A stretch of 64,000 bases of DNA from NCBI RefSeq assembly GCF_019393635.1, contig NC_057861.1, forward strand, positions 86,049,827 to 86,113,826. Reading direction: 5' to 3'. Below, in pieces: positions 52,885 to 63,894 of this stretch; the first letter of the stretch is position 1, and every line of letters starts with the position of its first letter. Under the pieces are notes generated by a model, which saw nothing but the letters and a program-made list of their open reading frames with translations, did not search any database and was not told where the DNA came from. A program made the position numbers and the translations under genes. The DNA is from Dromiciops gliroides. Taxonomy: Eukaryota; Chordata; Mammalia; Microbiotheria; Microbiotheriidae.

Positions 52885-53180
52885 TAGAAAGAGAGGGGGT
52901 GGGAGTAAGGAAGAAGAGAAGGGAAGGGTAGGGAAAGAAAGGCAAAGCAAGGGAAGGCAAGGGAAGGGTGGGGCATAGCAGAAGAAGGGAGAGGGGGGTG
53001 GGGAAAAGAGGAGAGAGAAAGGAAGGGAGGGGAGATGAGGGGGGAAGGAAGGGAGGGGAGGGGAGATGAGAGGGGGAAGGAAGGGAGGAGAGAGGAGGGG
53101 AGGAGAGGAGAGAAGAAGGGAAGGAAGGGGAGGGGGAAGAGGAGAGAGGAGGGGAGAAAAGGGGAAAAGAGAGGAGAGGA
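52885..53180. repeat. Polypurine tract, about 295 bp
   Basis: The + strand is almost wholly G and A, in irregular GGGAA, GGGGAGA and GAGGAGAG units, with only scattered T or C. It is much longer than the other purine runs here and is not attached to a SINE tail. Confidence 0.93.
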
Positions 53181-53439
53181 TAATTCCCTTAAGACATAGT
53201 TGTATAGTTTTTTCTTTGCAACCTCTCTGGGACAGATAGAAACTGAAGTTTGTGACTTAAGATTGGCCCCATATTATGTTTCTCTAAGAGGAGACATTGG
53301 GTTTTCTTTGCACAAGACTTATCCTGTGAAGCTATTTCCATGCTAAGGAGGGATTTTAAAGTCTTTTTATAAGAATGGGTTCATTTATTTATTCATTCAA
53401 TAAAAATTCAACAAGTGACCTAAAAGTATGGCACTATTA

Positions 53440-53630
53440 TAAGTGAAGTAGGTATACAATCAATCAATTTATTAGGTATCTACTATATAACTGTCAATGT
53501 GCTAGGTGCCAGGGATACAAAGGCAAAAGTGAAATAGTCCTATTTTCAAGGAACTTATATTCTGATGGAGACAACATATATGTGTGCATATTTGCATATG
53601 AAGGTATATAAGTATATAGATAGAGGCTGA
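53440..53630 (-). mobile_element. L2 LINE terminal fragment
   Basis: Antisense: ATCAATTTATTAGGTATCTAC, GTGCTAGGTGCCAGGGATAC, CAAGGAACTTATATTCTGATGG. Confidence 0.75.
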
Positions 53631-53719
53631 GCTTTTGAGCATGCTCAAAAAATGGAGTCCACTGCGACCCCTACCACATGGATAGGGGTAGCCTCTTTGG
53701 CTACTACATCTTCCATTTA

Positions 53720-53867
53720 CTTTTTTTTTTTTGTGAGGCAATGGGGGTTAAGCGACTTGCCCAAGGTCACACAGCTAGTAAGTGTCAAGTGTCTGAGGCC
53801 AGATTTGAACTCAGGTACTCCTGACTCCAGGGCTGGTGCTCTATCCACTGCACCACCTCGCTGCCCC
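53720..53867 (-). mobile_element. WSINE1-type SINE
   Basis: 3' end GTGAGGCAATGGGGG. Short flanks ACATCTT and GCATCTT. Confidence 0.92.
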
Positions 53868-53869
53868 TG

Positions 53870-54380
53870 GGTATTGCATCTTTAAAATGGTTAAGACCAT
53901 TACATTTCCCCTCTTTTCCTCCATATTTTCCTGGAAACTGGCACACTATTTGGCAGTTCTTACTTGCTGTGCCCAGCCTGGATGCCAGGAACTGATGGGC
54001 AAAAAGGGAGAAACTGGCTTCCCCCCTGCTTTATATCCCAGCTCCAAGAATGGGCCTGAGGGTGGGGTTGTTTCTGTTCTGTATCGTTTGCCCTCAGTTT
54101 CATGTGCTGGAAGTGAGCCCCACTGGACTCATGGAAACCTTGGAGCCAGGATTTCAGGCAGCTTGGTTTGTCCAGCCAGCTTGGCATAGAAACCCTAAGA
54201 AGGCAGTGTGCCTGGCACTCAAACCTGAGGTGGGGGTTTGGACTTAGAACTGAGACTGTTGTACAGAAACTGAGCTAAATTATGAACCTAATCTCCCTCC
54301 TCATCTCAGTCACTGAGGTGGTGCAAGGGATCATGCCCTCTCACCTGCTAGGGGAGTAAGTTGGTATATTTATAAATTTA
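53870..54380. other. about 510 bp without a recognised feature
   Basis: Overlapping ORFs on both strands (53836-54189, 53960-54187, 54050-54247) share no family resemblance. Open length here is explained by GC-richness. Confidence 0.4.

Positions 54381-54382
<2 letters not shown>

Positions 54383-54431
<49 letters not shown>
54383..54431. repeat. (GT)n microsatellite
   Basis: About 24 uninterrupted GT units. Confidence 0.95.
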
Positions 54432-54434
<3 letters not shown>

Positions 54435-54724
54435 ATATGCAAACTACACTAGGAAACCCTGCAAGTGTGAATATACATGTGTACATATAAAAATTCATAT
54501 ACAAAATGAATACAAGGTAATTTCAGGAGGTAGGGTTGTAGCTCCTCTTCTCACTGATTGGAAGACTAGAGGGTGGAGTGCTAAACTCCTTCCAGAGTTT
54601 TCCTTCATAGAGACCTGGACCTAGACTCTAGCTAGTACTCCACTTTCCATCTCCAACTCTCATTGGTTTGAACTCCAAGTAATATGATGCCCCTGAATGG
54701 GGTACTCCTGGGAGGGGCCCCCCT

Positions 54725-54890
54725 TCCAATTTTCTTTTGTATTATCTTCCCCATTAGATTGTAAGCTTCTTGAGGACAGGAACAGTGTCTCTCTTTCTTA
54801 TTTGTATCCCCAGTACTAAGGATGATGACTGGCACAGAGCCTCACTTAACAACACTTAATAAATGTTTATTGAATTGAATAAATTAGGTT
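54725..54890 (+). mobile_element. L2 LINE 3' end
   Basis: AGATTGTAAGCTTCTTGAGG, TTTGTATCCCCAGTACTAAG, CACTTAATAAATGTTTATTG. Confidence 0.8.
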
Positions 54891-54924
54891 AGAAAGAGTA
54901 TCATGTAGAAGGTGGGGCATGAAC

Positions 54925-55410
54925 TGTCCTTTTTCCTTTCAAATAGTATTTTACTTTCTCCAATTATATGTACAGATGGTTTTTATCATTCTTTTTTAAA
55001 ATAAAATTTTGAATTCCAATTTTTTTCCTTCCCTTCCTTTCTCCCTAAGAAAGTAAGCAATTTGATATAGGTTATATAAGTGCAATCATGTCAAACCTAT
55101 TTCCATATTAGTCATGTTGTGAAAGAAGAAATAAAACAAAATAAAAACAACAAAGAAAGTGAAAATAGTATGTTTCAATCTGTATTCAGACTTCATCAGC
55201 TCTTTCTCTGGATGTGGATAACATTTTCCATCATGAGTCTTTTGGAATTGTGCTGGATCATTGTATTGCTAAGAGTTAACTCCATCATAGTTGATTATTG
55301 CCCAATGTTGCTATTGCTGTGTACAATATTCTCCTGGTTCTTTTCACTTCATTTTGCATCAGTTCATATCAATCTTTCCAGGTTTTTCTGAAATCTGCCT
55401 GCATATGAGC
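54925..55410 (-). mobile_element. L1 LINE 3' end
   Basis: Antisense L1 3' UTR and ORF2 end: AATTTGATATAGGTTATATAAG, CATGTTGTGAAAGAAGAAA, ATCATTGTATTGCTAAGAG, CTCCTGGTTCTTTTCACTTC, TCTTTCCAGGTTTTTCTG. Confidence 0.85.
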
Positions 55411-55419
55411 TGAGTCCTA

Positions 55420-55880
55420 AAGAAAACCAGTAATTCTAAGAGTAATCTCCAAGTGGAGGTGAGGATCAAGAACATTCTATCCACAGGGGACAGTCAGTAC
55501 AAGGGTAGAGAGATAACAGATGGAATGTTATATGTGAGGAAAAAGAGGTAGGCAATATAACTGGACCTTAAAGTATGTGAAGGGTAGTGATATGTAAGAA
55601 GATCAGAAAAGTAGGAAGGGACAATGTTTGTAAAGAATTTTAAATGGCAGAGTTCATTTTTTTTATCCTTGAGATAATAGGGAGCCATTGGATTTTAACG
55701 AGTAGGGGAATTGTGTGGTCAGACCTGTGACTTAAGAAAATCTCTTTGGTGGCTGTGCAGAGGATAGCTTGGAGATGGAAGAAACCAGAGGCAAAGAGAC
55801 CAATTAGGAGGATATGACAATAGTCCAGACAAGAGTTGATGAAGGTCTGTATGGAGTAGACAGCTTCTGCCTTCCAAGAA
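55420..55880 (-). mobile_element. L2 LINE fragment
   Basis: Antisense L2: AATTTTAAATGGCAGAG, GATAATAGGGAGCCATTGG, TGGTCAGACCTGTGAC, GACAATAGTCCAGACAAGAG. Confidence 0.8.
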
Positions 55881-55884
55881 TAGA

Positions 55885-56500
55885 CACTCAAACTCTCATA
55901 CCACAGGACCTCCAGTCCAATTAGATACTACTATGAATGCTACCAAAGCAGTAGTACTTAGGTTAGCCTTTTCACTTTGCATAGGTGGTGCATGCAGGTG
56001 CTACAATACATTCTGAAAATTCACTATCAAATTTGTATAACAGACTTACTAAAAAGAGATCTGATTATTGCTTTGGATTCACAGAAGTAACTGACAACAC
56101 AGGTGTCTCTGACATACCTATGACATCTCTAGAAGATTTACCTAGAATAAAAAAAAGTAAGGAAGGATGATTTAAAAATTTGGACTTGGGATTAGTTAAA
56201 ATAAAGGCAATTAGTTCACTTGTTAGATACTGGTCTCTCTTTGTAGTCTGTTCCTTTCTGCAATCCTTGAAATTTCTTTGTAATGATGCTTTGCTCATTC
56301 TAGCACCCACTGCTTCATCATCTCAACTTTGTAAATAATTCATCTTCAGCGAAGATACCACTCAAAAACTTTATATCCCAGGGTAAGTCAAAAGTTCTAT
56401 AAATGACTGCCATGCTGAACCCTAAAGCAGTGGCGTAATTTCAAGGATAATAAATGCACTTTCATCCTCTTTTTCTGATCCTTAAATAACTCACTGTGGA
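55885..56500. other. about 615 bp without a recognised feature
   Basis: No repeat or exon was recognised. Short ORFs on both strands overlap each other. Confidence 0.35.
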
Positions 56501-56502
56501 AT

Positions 56503-56605
56503 TACAGAATTTTAGAGCTGAAAGTGATGTTATCATCTAGACCAACCCACTCATTTTACAAATGATAAAGTTGAGACCCAGGGAAGTTCAGTGACTTGTT
56601 CAAGG
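56503..56605 (-). mobile_element. Old CORE/CR1-type repeat fragment
   Basis: TTTTAGAGCTGAAAGTGATG, CATTTTACAAATGATAAAG, AGTTCAGTGACTTGTTCAAGG. Confidence 0.55.
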
Positions 56606-56689
56606 TTTTAGAGGTAGTTAACATATAATGGAACCATGAAAATAACAACAACCTCAAAAGCCAGGTATGAACACAACCCTGGGAGCAAG

Positions 56690-56985
56690 CACCTTGCCTT
56701 TTACTGTTTGCTCATTCCCACCTCCTCCCCTCTGGAACTATACTTGTCTCTACTATATAAGCTTCTGCCATAGCTTACAAGTCTCCAACTTTCTAGTCAT
56801 GTCCAAACCATGCAGCTTTGCTCCTTGCCTTTCTAGTTCCCTTTTATGTGTGGTCTTAACCCATTAGAACATTAAGTTCCTTGAGGGCAGAAACTTTATT
56901 GCTTATTTGTATCTGGCTAATACAAATAAGCATCCAAGTGCTTATCGCAATGCCTAACACATAGTATAAGCATTTGATAAAAAAT
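56690..56985 (+). mobile_element. L2 LINE 3' end, diverged
   Basis: CATTAAGTTCCTTGAGGGCAG, CTTATCGCAATGCCTAACAC, TAAGCATTTGATAAA. Confidence 0.65.
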
Positions 56986-57044
56986 TTTAATCTATCTATT
57001 ATCTATCATCACCAAACTTCCAAATCTATTTTTTCCCTATTGTG

Positions 57045-57224
57045 GCAGAGGTTCTTAACCTTTTTTTGTGTCACAGATCTGACATTCTGGTAAAACCTTG
57101 TCAGAATAGTGGTGTGTTTTTTTTTTAATTCATAACTGAAGAAAATACTAAATTTCATTAGGAATTTCCTATCTAAATTCATAGACCCCTTGAAATCTAA
57201 ACCCCCAAGTTAAGAACATTTGCA
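57045..57224. mobile_element. hAT-like MITE, about 180 bp
   Basis: Inverted ends AGGTTCTTAACCTTTTTTTG and CCCCCAAGTTAAGAACATTTG share GTTCTTAAC. No coding capacity and no clear 8-bp TSD. Confidence 0.6.
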
Positions 57225-57399
57225 TTCAAATAAAATGATAATCACATAGCCCTGTTCCAAGACTGCGCTCCTAATCTCTAAGCACCAGCTATATAGACAG
57301 AATTGCAATGTACTTGTGTGTGAGTAGCTACTGTCTGCTTTCTTCTTCCTCTGTCATCCCATACTCCTGTTTCTGTCCTCATGTCTGGAGCTTTTCAAT

Positions 57400-57755
57400 G
57401 TGATGACCTAACCAGACCTACTTTTTCCGGAGCAGCCTCCTCAACTCCAGACCTTTCTGAAAGCCATCCTAGGGAAAAAACCAAAAATTTACCTGTCTGA
57501 TAGTTCCTTACTTCAGGATCCTCCTCTTAGTTGGCTGAGATTTGGCAGATCCAACAAATTGATTCATACTAACCAGGTCAGAGGAGGTATTTCCTGATCT
57601 CCTTAGTCGTTTGTACTCTACACACCCTACAGAAATTACTTTGTATTTATCTTGTACATATTTTGTATGCTTTTATATCCCAAGCATCTAGTTGGGTGAG
57701 TGCATGACTCAGAGGAAGGGTTTAATAAATAATTGTTGACTGAGTAAATGACAAT
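57400..57755 (+). mobile_element. L2 LINE 3' end, diverged
   Basis: AGGAGGTATTTCCTGATCTCC, ACAGAAATTACTTTGTATTTA, GGTTTAATAAATAATTGTTG. Confidence 0.65.
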
Positions 57756-58552
57756 AAATAGCCCTACATGATAAACTTTTTACCCACTTTCAGTTGGATA
57801 AAAAGTACCCACAGATAATTGAAATGCCTATAAAAAATTGGTAGTACATAAAAGCAAGATCCCAGCCTTCCAGAAAGATGGAAGCTTGGATCCTGGCTCT
57901 TCATAATCCCTCCTTAAAAGCAACAACAGAAATAACAAAAGGAAAACTCACAAAAGAATTGAAAGTCACCCAAAAGGCAATGAACAAAATGGAGAAAAGT
58001 TCCAACTAAAACTATACATTAATACATCATATAGATGTAAATGCAGATGTGTATGGATATATGTGTGTGTGTGTGTGTGTGCGCACATATATGTATACAC
58101 ACAGCATGGTGTGATGGGTAAGAGTTCAAGACCTTTTTCTTAAACATACTGGCTATGTGACTTTAGGCAAGTGAATTGACTTCTCTGTACTTCAAGAAAT
58201 TGTCTAAGACTATAAGTTGCAGACCAGGTGCTTACCCATATTAGTAGAATTTTCCTCACTGTAACTTCCTTATGCCAATGAAATCCCAGATCCATTTTAA
58301 ACACATATACACATATACATATATATGTAGGTACATATGTATATGCATGCATACATATACATAGAAATGGAGAAGCAGGTGAGGCAGGGACAAACAAAAA
58401 GAAAGTATTTCAGAGATAATACCAGAAAGGAAGCAAGATAAGAAATCCTGGAATATAAGATTAAATTAATAATGGACACGCCTAAGAAATTAAAGGAAGA
58501 ACTGACTAAAGTTTAAAAAAAAATCTTAGGTAAATTAAAGGATAACTGAAAG

Positions 58553-58700
58553 CACAGGGCAGCTAGGTGGCTCAGTGGACAAAGCACCAGCCCTGGATTC
58601 AGGGGGACCTGAGTTCAAATCTGACCTCAGACACTTTACACTTACTAGCTGTGTGACCCTGGGCAAGTCACTTAACCTGCAAAACAAACAAAACAAAACC
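58553..58700 (+). mobile_element. WSINE1-type SINE in an old L1
   Basis: TSD AAAGGATAACTGAAAG at 58537-58552 and 58701-58716 (16/16). The 3' end is shortened (CTTAACCTGCAAAAC). Confidence 0.95.
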
Positions 58701-59769
58701 AAAGGATAACTGAAAGTAAATAAAATAACATTCCAGGAATAAGATGACAAAACTCAACAAAATGGAAACAGGAAAAAAAAATTTGAAAATATCAATGCAT
58801 ACAAATGGAAGCAGAATTAATAGAGTAGAAATCAGAATGTTAGATAATGCAGTTGAAATGTAAGAAAGAGCCAAGCTGAGAAAATAACAACAAGAAAAAG
58901 GCTAGGAAGTAATGCAGATGAAAATGATGGATTTGGAGGATAGATCAAGGAGAAAACATCTCTAGATTACTGTAGTCCTACAAATCACCAAAGAGAAAAT
59001 TACATAATCAGTATTTTTCAAGAAATTATGCAAGGAAACTTTCCTGAGCTATTAAAAAATAAATGACTCTTGGCAAGCAAAACAATTCATAAAATCCCAA
59101 CAAAAAGAAACTCAAAATTCACCTTACTAAGGCACGTCATCCTCAAGTCTCAAAACTATAACATAAGAAAAACCATTAAAACTATAAATATTAAGATATT
59201 ATTTATAATTAAACATCATCAATCAGGTTCTCCCAAAATCTAGAAATGCCTAAATAAGTTAGAACATGATACACATTTATGATTTTAAAACAAGGGCTCC
59301 ACCCCAGAAGTGATTAATGATTCTCTTTGAAAATAAGATGGACACATGCATTTTTTAAAAAATGACTAGCTAATTTCTACTAGGCAAAGAAGATAAGAAA
59401 GAATTAGAAATAATTGAGTTTAATGACCCATAATTCAATAAATTCAAAAACAAATTATCTAGGAAAGAACTCCCTATTTGATATGAACTACTAGGAAAAC
59501 TGTATAAAAGTCTAGAAGAAATTGGGCCTAGACCAGCATCTTAAACCACATTCCACAATATATGGATAAGTGAGCTGGATACTAAAAACCAAAGGTGACA
59601 AACTCACCTCCTACAGATGCAACCTAATCCTAAACATAGCAGAACCAGATTAAAATAAAATTGAGAAGTCTTTAGCAAAATAAATGAAAGTACAAATAGA
59701 TCATATTAATTTGTAGTTTTTTTAAGTCAATATGTGCCCTAAAGAGTATACAATTAAAAAATGAGAAGA

Positions 59770-59911
59770 CTTGGGGAGGAGGGAGGGAGGGGAGAGAAGG
59801 GAGGAAGAAAAATTTGAAACTAGAAATCTTATAAAAACAAATGTTGAAAACTATCTCTACATATAACTAGAAAATAATAAAATACTTTTATGATTAAAAA
59901 AAGTAAAAGAA
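59770..59911 (+). mobile_element. L1 LINE 3' tail in an old L1
   Basis: CTTGGGGAGGAGGGAGGG, then TTGAAACTAGAAATC, ACATATAACTAGAAAATAAT and tail. Probable TSD AAAAATGAGAAGA / AAAAATTAGAAGA. Confidence 0.82.
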
Positions 59912-60240
59912 AAAAATTAGAAGAGTAGCAACCATATAACTTTCACAGCTATGGTGAGGGGATGAATTCTTAACCAAACAAGGGATAGAAACAATTACAA
60001 ATGATTAAATAGATAAATTTTCACATGAAATTGAAAAGTTTTGGCCAAACAAAATTAATACATCTAAGAAGAGAAGCGGTTGACTTTGCAAAAAAATATA
60101 TTTTTATCAAATGCCTCTGATAAAAGTTTCGTATCCAAAACATAGAGACAATTAACAGCAATATTTGAGAACAAAAGAGAATTTAAGAATAGAGAAGTGG
60201 TCAAAGGATATGAACAAACAATTCTACAAAATCTGGAGTT

Positions 60241-60805
60241 GATTGGCCTGGGTATAGTGCAAAGTTCAAGCTGTACCTCCCTTGATATGATTTCCTGGTC
60301 ACCTAGGGGCATAAACGTCCCACCCATATGGGGTCAGTGCACCTTCATATGGGGTGGAAGTTTGAAGACCACTCAAGTTACCATATCTTACCCTGCTGAA
60401 TACATACTTTGAGGGGAGGAGGAATGTCTACCAAAGCTAAGCATCATTATATCCTTGTTGCCTATCCTTGCTATGTTGGGACTAAGTAAAACTCCTTTTG
60501 TAAACTGTTCAATAATTTACGAGTTCCTCATTTAAACCCAACATCAAACCTGACCTAAGAGGGCCCATTCCCACACCCTCCTGAGGGGAACCCTTAGAAT
60601 CATGAGAAGAAAAGTATTCTTGCTATGGGACGTGAAGCTCATATGTGAGAATTAGAGTTGCAATAAGAACCATCAGAGCTAACATGAGCTATGCTGTCCT
60701 ATATAAGCCCTTGAATTTGGGTGCTATACACATACTTTAGTGCCAATTAGGCCCGGATTTTCAGCTTGCTTGATCCTCTCCCAACTCAAATTTAACTCCA
60801 ATCAT
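60241..60805 (+). other. Unassigned 565 bp, possible truncated LTR
   Basis: A purine run (GAGGGGAGGAGGAA, 60411-60424) followed at once by TGTCTACC, and a TATATAAG near 60702, resemble a polypurine tract plus LTR. No second LTR, 3' boundary or TSD is visible. Confidence 0.3.
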
Positions 60806-60809
60806 TTAT

Positions 60810-61110
60810 TCATTTTAAAAGTACTTATTAAGCATCTGCTATATTTAAGGCCCTATGGCAGGCATTGTGAAAATAAAGACAAAAACCAAAAAAACAGTTT
60901 CTGCTTTAAGTAGCTTACATTCTCCTGAGGGGGGAAATGTAAGCTACTTATGATAATATGCAAGTGAAGAATTCAATTTAAAACACATAAAAGTAAATAC
61001 AAAGTTATTTGGAGGAAGGCAGGCACTAATGACTGTGAAGTTCAGGCAGGGACTCATGTAGGAAGTGGTTTACGAGCTCATTCTTGAAGGAAATGAGGGA
61101 TTCCCCAGAG
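60810..61110 (-). mobile_element. L2 LINE terminal fragment
   Basis: Antisense L2: TACTTATTAAGCATCTGC, GTAGCTTACATTCTCCTGAGG, TAGGAAGTGGTTTACGAGC. Contains a 20-bp inverted echo (GTAGCTTACATT / AATGTAAGCTAC). Confidence 0.75.
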
Positions 61111-61431
61111 AGGCACATGCTAATGATTCAACCAGTGGACCCTGCCTTGGGCAGGATATAACATAATTGGATATGTAGGGAATCCAAGAGATTCAACAAG
61201 TAATTGAAATAATTTCTTTAACATGGTAATATAATCCCATAAATCATGTGTATCTTAATGTATCACTTGTAAAAAAATCATGAAAAATTAATAGAAAGAT
61301 AATTATATAAGCGAAAAGAAATATAACAATTTGATATTAAATACCCAAGATACATAGGAAGCTTTTATAAAGACAACTTTAAAGTTATTTTAACAAAAAA
61401 TTAGGAAAAACTATTTTAAAGATATTTATTA

Positions 61432-61665
61432 CACATGGCAGTTAGGTGGCTCAATGGATAGAGTGCTAGGCCTAGAGTTAAGAAGATCTGAGTTCAAATC
61501 CAGTCTCAGATATTCCCTAGCTATATGATCCTGGGCAAGTCATTTAACCTCTTTTTGCCTTAACCCACTGGAATAGGAAATGGAAAACCACTCTGGTATC
61601 TTTGCCAAGAAAACCCCTTATGCAGTTATGAAAAGTCACACATGACTAAATGCCTGAACGACTAT
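61432..61665 (+). mobile_element. MAR1-type SINE
   Basis: GGCAGTTAGGTGGCTCAATGG head, AAATGGAAAACCACTCTGG, TATCTTTGCCAAGAAAACCCC, CACACATGACTAAATG end. Confidence 0.85.
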
Positions 61666-61738
61666 ATTTGGTTAGGTAAAGTTAATATAGTAAAATGTTG
61701 CTAGTTTCCCAAATGACTTACAAATTCAATTCAATATT

Positions 61739-61882
61739 TTTTTTTTTTTTGGTGAGGCAATTGGTGTTAAGTGACTTGCCCAGGGTCACACAGTTAGTGT
61801 TAAGTGTCTGAGGCCACATTTGAATTCAGGTCCTCCTGAATCCAGGGCGGGTGCTCTATCCACTGCACCACCTAGCTGCCCC
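61739..61882 (-). mobile_element. WSINE1-type SINE in an old L1
   Basis: TSD AATTCAATTCAATATT at 61723-61738 and 61883-61898 (16/16). Confidence 0.95.
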
Positions 61883-62394
61883 AATTCAATTCAATATTAA
61901 CCAAACTACCAATTTGTACTTTGAAGGGGAAAAAATTTTTATCAAAAATATCAAGGAAAACTTGATGAAGGTAGGCTTGTCCTGACATATTTCCAAATAA
62001 ATTCTAAAGTGATAACAAACAAAATGATCTAATTATAATTTTTAAAAAAAATAAATGATAAATGTTACAGGATAGAGGCTCAGAAATAGAAGTTCATATA
62101 CCAGAGATTGATTTTTTCTTATAGAACCAATGTTATAAAATATTGAGAAAAGGAATCATTCAATAAAAATGAATTTTATTATAACAAAGGACAATATGGT
62201 AAAAAATAAGTTTGACTCACACTTTACATATAAAGCATGACAAATTCCAGTTGGATCGATGATAAAAAATTTTCCATGTAAAAAGTTGGAAGTAAAAATA
62301 TGTACATTAGTTGTAGAGAAAATAAAATTATTTCTTTAAAATGGAATAAATGATTAGAGATAAAAATAGATGCATTTTTAAAAGATTTTTTTAC

Positions 62395-62930
62395 TTAGAT
62401 GGACTTTAGATGGACTACTTTAAATAAACACTTTGACACTTCAGTAGTTTTATGATCTCATTGATGTTAATACCCTCTCCAACAATGCACATAGAAACCC
62501 ATCCGTGCCTGTTAATCCAATAAGATTTTTGTTAATTTGGTCCTGTAAATCCTCCATAGGAAATCCCTACAATGTACTAGGGGCCCTTTTTCTTCTAGCT
62601 CTTGACATTGCATGGATATCATTTTTTTATCCCTCACTACCAGTACATGACCAATCCATTCTTTCCCCACCAATCATTCAGATATTTGATGATATCCTTT
62701 ATGACACTAACTTCTCTGATATAATTATTTTAGTAATGTTTCATAGCTTGCTCATATGTACCATGTATCTTTTCTGCTGCTTTATTAGTGACCCTAAAAT
62801 TGAATTCTTTAGAGACTTTAATATTCTATGACTTGTAGTTACACATATATGCATTTGATCATATGAAAATAAAAAATAATTTATACAATAAAAAGCAATA
62901 TAGGTAAATTTTTAAAAAGATGTCCCTAAA
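62395..62930. other. about 535 bp unassigned
   Basis: Contains a + ORF at 62505-62831 (108 aa) with no recognised family. The flanks are L1, so this could be a foreign insertion, but I find no ends. Confidence 0.35.
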
Positions 62931-62934
62931 AAAA

Positions 62935-63175
62935 CAACATCTATAATCCAGACTTTGCTATTCTCAGCAATACAATGATCCAAGACAGCTCTGAAGGACT
63001 TATGATGAAGAATGCAATCCATCTCCAGAGAAAGAAATGATGGTATCTGAATACAGATTGAAGCATATTTTTTTTAATTTATTTTTCTTGAGTTTTTTTG
63101 TCTGTTTTCTTTCACAACCTTTCTAATATGGAAATGCTTTGCATGACCTTACATGTATAACTTTAAAAAAACTAT
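62935..63175 (+). mobile_element. L1 LINE 3' UTR fragment
   Basis: TTCTCAGCAATACAATGATCC, GACTTATGATGAAGAATGC, ACAACCTTTCTAATATGG. Same subfamily as 32450-32843. Confidence 0.8.
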
Positions 63176-63374
63176 ATTCCATAAAAGAGTTGATATAATT
63201 CATACTATTACTTATTCCCAATAGATAAAACTGTTCAAATTCATAATCAGGTTAACTGTTCTTATGATTTAGAACTTAAAAAAGACCCTAGAGACTGAGG
63301 ACTAGGGAGGTTAAATGTTTGAGCTTACATTTCTATGGAAACAAATCATTTTTGATGCGCACAAAATTGGCAGA

Positions 63375-63890
63375 AATATTTGAAAACAATAAAATTTACT
63401 GTTTGTGTTGTGAGGAACAAGAAATGTCATATTTTTCATAAAACTGTAAATTGATGAAATCTTTTTGGAACACAATCTGCCATATTACAATAAAAATAAT
63501 CATGTGCATTGATCCAGTAATCCCACGATTAGAACTAGATACTAATGCTGTTTATTAAAAGAACAAAAGAGGGGAAGGGGGAGGGAGAAAAATTTGAAAT
63601 TGGAAATCTTATATAAACAAATGGTGAAAACTATATTTACATGTAACTGGAAAAAGATACTTTTATCAGAAAAAAAAGAACAAAAGAATGCATCCATACA
63701 AAAATTTTTCTAGCTCTTTTAGTTATATAACAAAATATTGTAAATAACATATGTTTGATGATTGAACAATGACTACAAAAATAATGTTATATTAAAGCAA
63801 TGTAATATTATTTCCCCACAAAATTATAAATATGAAGTGTGTCAAAACATCCAGAATAATGCAGAAAGAAAAATGTAAAATAAGGCGGAA
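63375..63890 (+). mobile_element. Old L1 ORF2-end fragment, split by a young L1 tail
   Basis: ACTGTAAATTGATGAAATC and GATCCAGTAATCCCACGATTAG before, CAAAAATTTTTCTAGCTCTTTT after 63687. These correspond to neighbouring parts of L1 (compare 47130-47260), so one element was split. Confidence 0.75.
63571..63673 (+). mobile_element. L1 LINE 3' tail, 103 bp
   Basis: TSD AAAAGAACAAAAGA at 63557-63570 and 63674-63687 (14/14). Only the last part of the 3' UTR was inserted. Confidence 0.93.
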
Positions 63891-63894
63891 TTAT

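Larger units (their letters stand above)
57880..60240 (+). mobile_element. Old degenerate L1 LINE body
   Basis: A-rich + strand with L1 landmarks: AATGGAGAAAAGTTCCAAC, ATTGGGCCTAGACCAGCATC, GGTGAGGGGATGAATTC, GTGGTCAAAGGATATGAAC. All frames are broken. Interrupted by a SINE (58553-58700) and an L1 tail (59770-59911). A GT repeat lies at 58062-58081. Confidence 0.65.
61200..62390 (+). mobile_element. Old degenerate L1 LINE body
   Basis: A-rich. Landmarks include ATATTAACCAAACTACCAA, TATCAAGGAAAACTTGATG and a GGAAGTAAAAATATGTAC-type segment in L1 ORF2 order. Interrupted by MAR1 (61432-61665) and a SINE (61739-61882). Confidence 0.5.

Noticed and set aside
53836..54247. Cluster of overlapping ORFs on both strands
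   Set aside because: All share the same GC-richer stretch and none has motifs. Open frames on both strands point to composition.
1393..61882. Recurrent small ORFs reading SVKCLRPDLNSGPPDSRAG or ALDSGGPEFKSGLRHLTLTS, which look like a protein family
   Set aside because: They are the two strands of the WSINE1 element translated by chance. Each coincides with a SINE bounded by TSDs.
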